Assembly (NCBI RefSeq): GCF_039555335.1
Contig: NC_092629.1
Coordinates: 35,031,537 to 35,095,536, forward strand
Direction: 5' to 3'
DNA from: Amphiura filiformis
Taxonomy: Eukaryota; Echinodermata; Ophiuroidea; Amphilepidida; Amphiuridae
DNA length: 64,000 nucleotides
The position numbers and the translations under genes were made by a program. Position 1 is the first letter of the stretch. Every line of letters starts with the position of its first letter. Below the pieces are notes generated by a model. The model saw nothing but the letters and a program-made list of their open reading frames with translations. It ran no database searches and had not been told where the DNA came from. Of this stretch, positions 60,381 to 64,000 are shown one piece after another.

Positions 60381-61204
60381 TGCAGGACGGTCATAACATA
60401 TCAAAAGAACCGACCCAAGTCACGTTCGACTGAGTATCTTGCATTGGCTACTATGCGCTGGTATTCAATAGCGATTTCTTTGTATTGCCTTATCTTTTTG
60501 GGCCAAAATTAAAAGAGGACATATCTGAAAGTGAAAACGAACATTTTGTTTGCGAAAATAAAAATCAATTCTCTTTTTATGGAAATAGGCCTATTATAAT
60601 ATGGCTTTAATAGTGTACATGAATCCACTATAAACATTTATGATGTTAAAATTTAATGTTTAAACTAAAGTTTAAAACTATTGATTCAAACACCAGAAAT
60701 TATCCCTGCATGTAGGCCTACCTGGGATTTTTGGACATCTCTCCATGTTTCATCAGCGAGAGTGAGACTCGCTGTTGTCGTGACCTTTTTGACCTTAGAC
60801 TTGATTACTGTGTCGGTCAAAAAGGGGTAAATGTCTCATTTAAGACAGAAACGAACCCTAACTCATAACCTTAAAACCTATCATAACCCTAACCCTTAAC
60901 CTCTGATCCTAATTAGAACACCGTGACTTTCTGAGATCCTACCCATTTTCACCTTCATCCTCATTAGGCCTTTCTGCGCTATAAATGCAGGGTAACAATT
61001 CATTACTGACGTATTTTAGGGGGAAGAGGGCGGAAGTCCAGAAAATAGTTTTTGTGCCTTCAAGGTCAGATGTTGATTGCTCACACAGTCACACTGTATT
61101 GTAGTAGGCTAACTTCCGGTGTCACCCGCAAAATCGTCCCGCGAACTGTTGTTGCTGCGAACGTTACCGATCCGGGGGGCACTTCAATATGAAATGGATA
61201 TAGG
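60381..61204. other. Gene-free stretch
   Basis: A short CCCTAA-like series occurs near 60855-60905 but is irregular. No other feature. Confidence 0.45.
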
Positions 61205-61369
61205 TGTAGGGCTGGCACTTTCGCACTAAGGGGCATTCGGTGAGAGCAAAATGTAAAAAATATGGGGTCATTGGGTGAGAGCATGATTTTTGGTATTCGG
61301 TGAGAGCAAAATGTAAAAATTATGGGGTCATGGGGTGAGAACATGACCTTTTCTTAAATGGAATCTTTG
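61205..61369 (+). repeat. GGTGAGAGCA tandem units
   Basis: Units of the form TTCGGTGAGAGCAAAATGTA alternate with GGGTCATTGGGTGAGAGCAT four times. The block stops where the LINE fragment begins and resumes after it as GTGAGAGCCG (62613). Confidence 0.75.
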
Positions 61370-62612
61370 GGTGTTCTAGAATTTGTTTTGTTTGCAGACG
61401 ACACTACTATTACCTATATTCACACCCAGATAGGCCTATTATATCTAAATTTGATCTTATTAACAAGGAACTAGAAGATGTCAATAATTGGTTTAAAGCA
61501 AATAAGCTGTCTGTAAATGCAAGCAAGACAAATTACATGCTACTCGGTACAAGTCGTAAAACATGTATTTATAATGATGTTAACATTGTATTGGCCAAAC
61601 ACGAATTTGGAAAGAGTTAAAAATACAAAATTTCTTGGAGTAACCGCTAGTAACTATTGACGAGAACCTGACATGGAAAAACCATATCGATAACATTGCA
61701 AAAAACATGTCTAAGGGTATAGGAATCATTAACAAAATTAAACATTTCGTATCTAAGCATATTCTATATTCATTTTATTGTACACTGATACTTCCTTATG
61801 TTAATTACGGTATTATAGCATGGGGCAGCACTTGTAAAACATACTTGGATAAACTTTTCAAGCTGCAAAAGAGGGCACTTCGAATTGTATCAAATAGTCA
61901 TTACCTGAGTCATTCCGCTCCTCTGTTTCAGAACTATAAAGTACTTAATGTCTACGATACCTAGGGGCCTATGATCTTGAATTAAGTACTTTTATGTATA
62001 AACATTTTACAAATCAACTTCGAGAAGCATTTCAAAAGTATTTTGTAAGGCAGAGTACTCTGCACAAGTACCACACGAGAAATAATGAAGATTACCAGGT
62101 TCCTAAATCTAAAACGAATTTCGCTCATAAAACCTTAAAAACAGCGGGCCCAATTAAGTGGAATTCACTTGAGAAACATAAAGAATATAAAGACGATCAA
62201 GCATTTCAAAACCAAAGTGAAAGATAATATTATTCTTAATTACATTTAGTATTTTATCTAATTTCCTTGTACGGCTTAAAGTAATTTAATTGTGTATATC
62301 ATATTATCTGTAATATAGTTAAATGTAGTATTGAATTTATCACGGTAATTTTTTTTTTGCATATTCTTGATCACAAAACAGGCTTTTTTTTTTTGGTTTT
62401 TGTTAGGGTAAATGAGGGGGGTGGGTTGTGTATTGACATTTTGCGGTATATTTTGTTGTTGTTGTTATTTTGAAACTTTTTGTTGTTGTTAGGACAGGGG
62501 GTTCTTAATACAGGCCATCCGGCCTTCCGAGAACCTCCTCATTCAATGTATGTGTCTAATTGTTGTGCTGTTATATTTTATATTTGAATGAAATAAAGAT
62601 GAATGAATGAAT
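61370..62612 (+). mobile_element. LINE 3' fragment, starting just before the RT catalytic box
   Basis: The fragment opens with codons for LEFVLFADDTT and continues through the RT thumb and tail in several frames (61707-61964 and 61994-62227 are the longest pieces). Shared stretches such as YCTLILPY(V/L)NYG and STCKTYL(D/N)K show it is the same family as the LINE at 34026-35860. It ends AATAAAGATG followed by GAATGAATG repeats. It sits inside a TGGGTGAGAGC-type repeat that resumes directly after its tail. Confidence 0.87.
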
Positions 62613-62754
62613 GTGAGAGCCGAAAAAGTGACACAGAAACCTCGAAAATCGTATTTCTAGTTCTAAATGGCTTCAAATTTCTTTGTTTTTTCGAAATAAG
62701 GGACAAAATCAGTGATAAATGAAAGTTGTGACAGAGCTGTGTCCCGAGCTGTGT

Positions 62755-62860
62755 TCGTAAAAAAATAAGGGGTCTTTGGGTGACAGCGATGCTGAAAAAG
62801 GGGTCTTAACAGCCCTACATACGTGTCACCACCTCCAAAATTGGAGTGCCCCCACCCCCC
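62755..62860 (+). repeat. GGGTGACAG-type dispersed repeat, plus-strand copy
   Basis: GGTCTTTGGGTGACAGCGAT and GGGGTCTTAACAGCCCTACA match the minus-strand copy near 2.6 kb. The repeat also occurs at 61205-61365, split from this copy by the LINE fragment. Confidence 0.75.
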
Positions 62861-63321
62861 GCCGGGTTACCGATTAACCACCTCAATCTAAAAATTCCCA
62901 GGTAGGAACAATTTCTTGTATTTGGAACAAAGGTTTTTTAATATGTGTGCAAGATTTATACTCAGTCTAAAAATGCTCTTTATCCACTCCTATAAAATGC
63001 CGTTCTATTGTTACGCAGGTTCATTGTTCCGTTTAAACGTAAATTCAAGGGACGGTTAAAGATCTTTTTGGCAACCATGCAATCGAAAAACTCTGCTTAA
63101 GGGGGTACTACACCCCTGGCCAATTTTGTGCCTATTTTTGCATTTTTCTCAAAAATTCTGACGCTACGCCCCGCGCGGGGCTACGCCACTGAGTTAATAC
63201 CTAAGTACGATACTTTTGAATTGGTATGGTGGTTGGGGGTTATTCGTGGCCAAACGTGAGAGGCAAGCAACATATGACCCATCATAAAACTCAGTCATGC
63301 CATTTTGAGTCATTAGATTGA
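62861..63321. other. Gene-free stretch
   Basis: GGGGCTACGCCACTGAG at about 63177 resembles a lone hAT-type MITE end (compare 2409-2421), but no partner end is clear. Confidence 0.4.
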
Positions 63322-63640
63322 TATCCCAGCAAACACGAAAATGTTTTTAAAACGTTACAAGCGTGAGTTATAAACGCCTTTTGGATATGGTCAAAACGTC
63401 TTAATAAATGTCGGGTTATACAAAGGTCGTGAAAACATTTTATATAGAAAAACACTGTAACATCATTTTAAAAATGTGAGTCAAAATGTTATTGTAAAAT
63501 ATTTTTGGCAAACATTCTCGCCATATTTTTGTCAACACTATAAATAACATTTATATGTCGTTTTGCATAAAGTTTATAAAAAATGTTTTCTGAATGTTAT
63601 TAAAACGTTTATACCTTTTTATAACCCCACATATAAACGT
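63322..63640. repeat. Dispersed repeat rich in AAAACGTT
   Basis: It starts CCCAGCAAACACGAAAATG and carries many AAAACGTT / AAAATGTT motifs (TTTTTAAAACGTTACAA, ATTAAAACGTTTATA). It is probably a non-autonomous element; no gene is present. Confidence 0.5.
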
Positions 63641-64000
63641 TTCTGTACATTATTTTCATAAATAAGATTAAGTTAACAGATATGTAAAACTCATTTTAAA
63701 CAAATATTTTCGGCCTTTTGGCCAAATTTGTGTGCTTTATAAAATATGTTCTTTAATATCCTCTATATCATATTGTTAGTTGTATCAATCCAGCTTTTAG
63801 CTGCATATTAAAATAAACCATGAATAATATAAATAATAATCAAGGACTTGACTCTCTTTACTGTAAACAATTCCCCAGATATAATATTGTATCTGGGTAT
63901 TGTGTGTTTTCATGTACAAATATCCCGACAATTATTCAACAGCATGTTTAACAGGTGTGTTGGAGGGGGACAGGTGGGGGGTGGTGTTTATGTGACAAAT

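Noticed and set aside
60855-60905. Telomere-like CCCTAA repeats
   Set aside because: Only a few irregular units; a similar short series occurs at about 48255. Not an interstitial telomere array.

Overview
This is an A+T-rich stretch of an animal genome. Split genes with GT-AG introns, a complete animal-type polyketide synthase, many short palindromic DNA transposons and the frequent motif TAGGCCTA point to a marine invertebrate deuterostome, most likely an echinoderm. The phylum is inferred from sequence habit and gene content, not proven. Only two host protein-coding genes are supported. Most of the remaining sequence is transposon-derived or tandemly repeated.

Layout. 1-9.6 kb: gene-free, with small repeat families, a 283-bp tandem duplication and several MITE-like palindromes. 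9.7-12.8 kb: a tRNA-headed SINE split by a 5'-truncated, frameshifted LINE. 13.3-16.8 kb: a 758-bp foldback element with TA target duplication and two further inverted-repeat elements. 17.4-22.9 kb (minus strand): a Patched-domain (PTCHD-like, RND/SSD superfamily) membrane protein gene, with an in-gene 48-bp minisatellite carrying a frame-breaking 8-bp duplication. 23-33.7 kb: gene-free; it includes a triplicated ~90-bp repeat carrying the histone mRNA 3' stem-loop, several minisatellites and microsatellites, SINE heads, and a foldback element built from TAGTCCGAA units. 33.8-35.9 kb: a second LINE (minus strand). 36.6-46.6 kb: a repeat block holding a hAT-type MITE with 8-bp TSD, a ~2.9-kb array with at least 16 exact DR1 nuclear-receptor sites, a second TAGTCCGAA foldback element, a 1-kb element with perfect 29-bp TIRs, and a 2.8-kb hairpin element flanked by TTAA. 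47.8-59.0 kb (plus strand): the polyketide synthase gene, four exons encoding 2,488 residues. 59-64 kb: repeats and a third LINE fragment of the same family as the second.

The polyketide synthase is the main biological content. It is a single-module, probably iterative enzyme with the order KS-AT-DH-(degenerate ER)-KR-ACP-TE. The KS, AT, DH, KR and ACP active-site motifs are all visible. The enoylreductase region has lost its NADPH-binding glycines. The C-terminal thioesterase keeps its Ser and Asp but has Gln where the catalytic His normally lies. Nothing in the window ties the PKS and the PTCHD gene together functionally.
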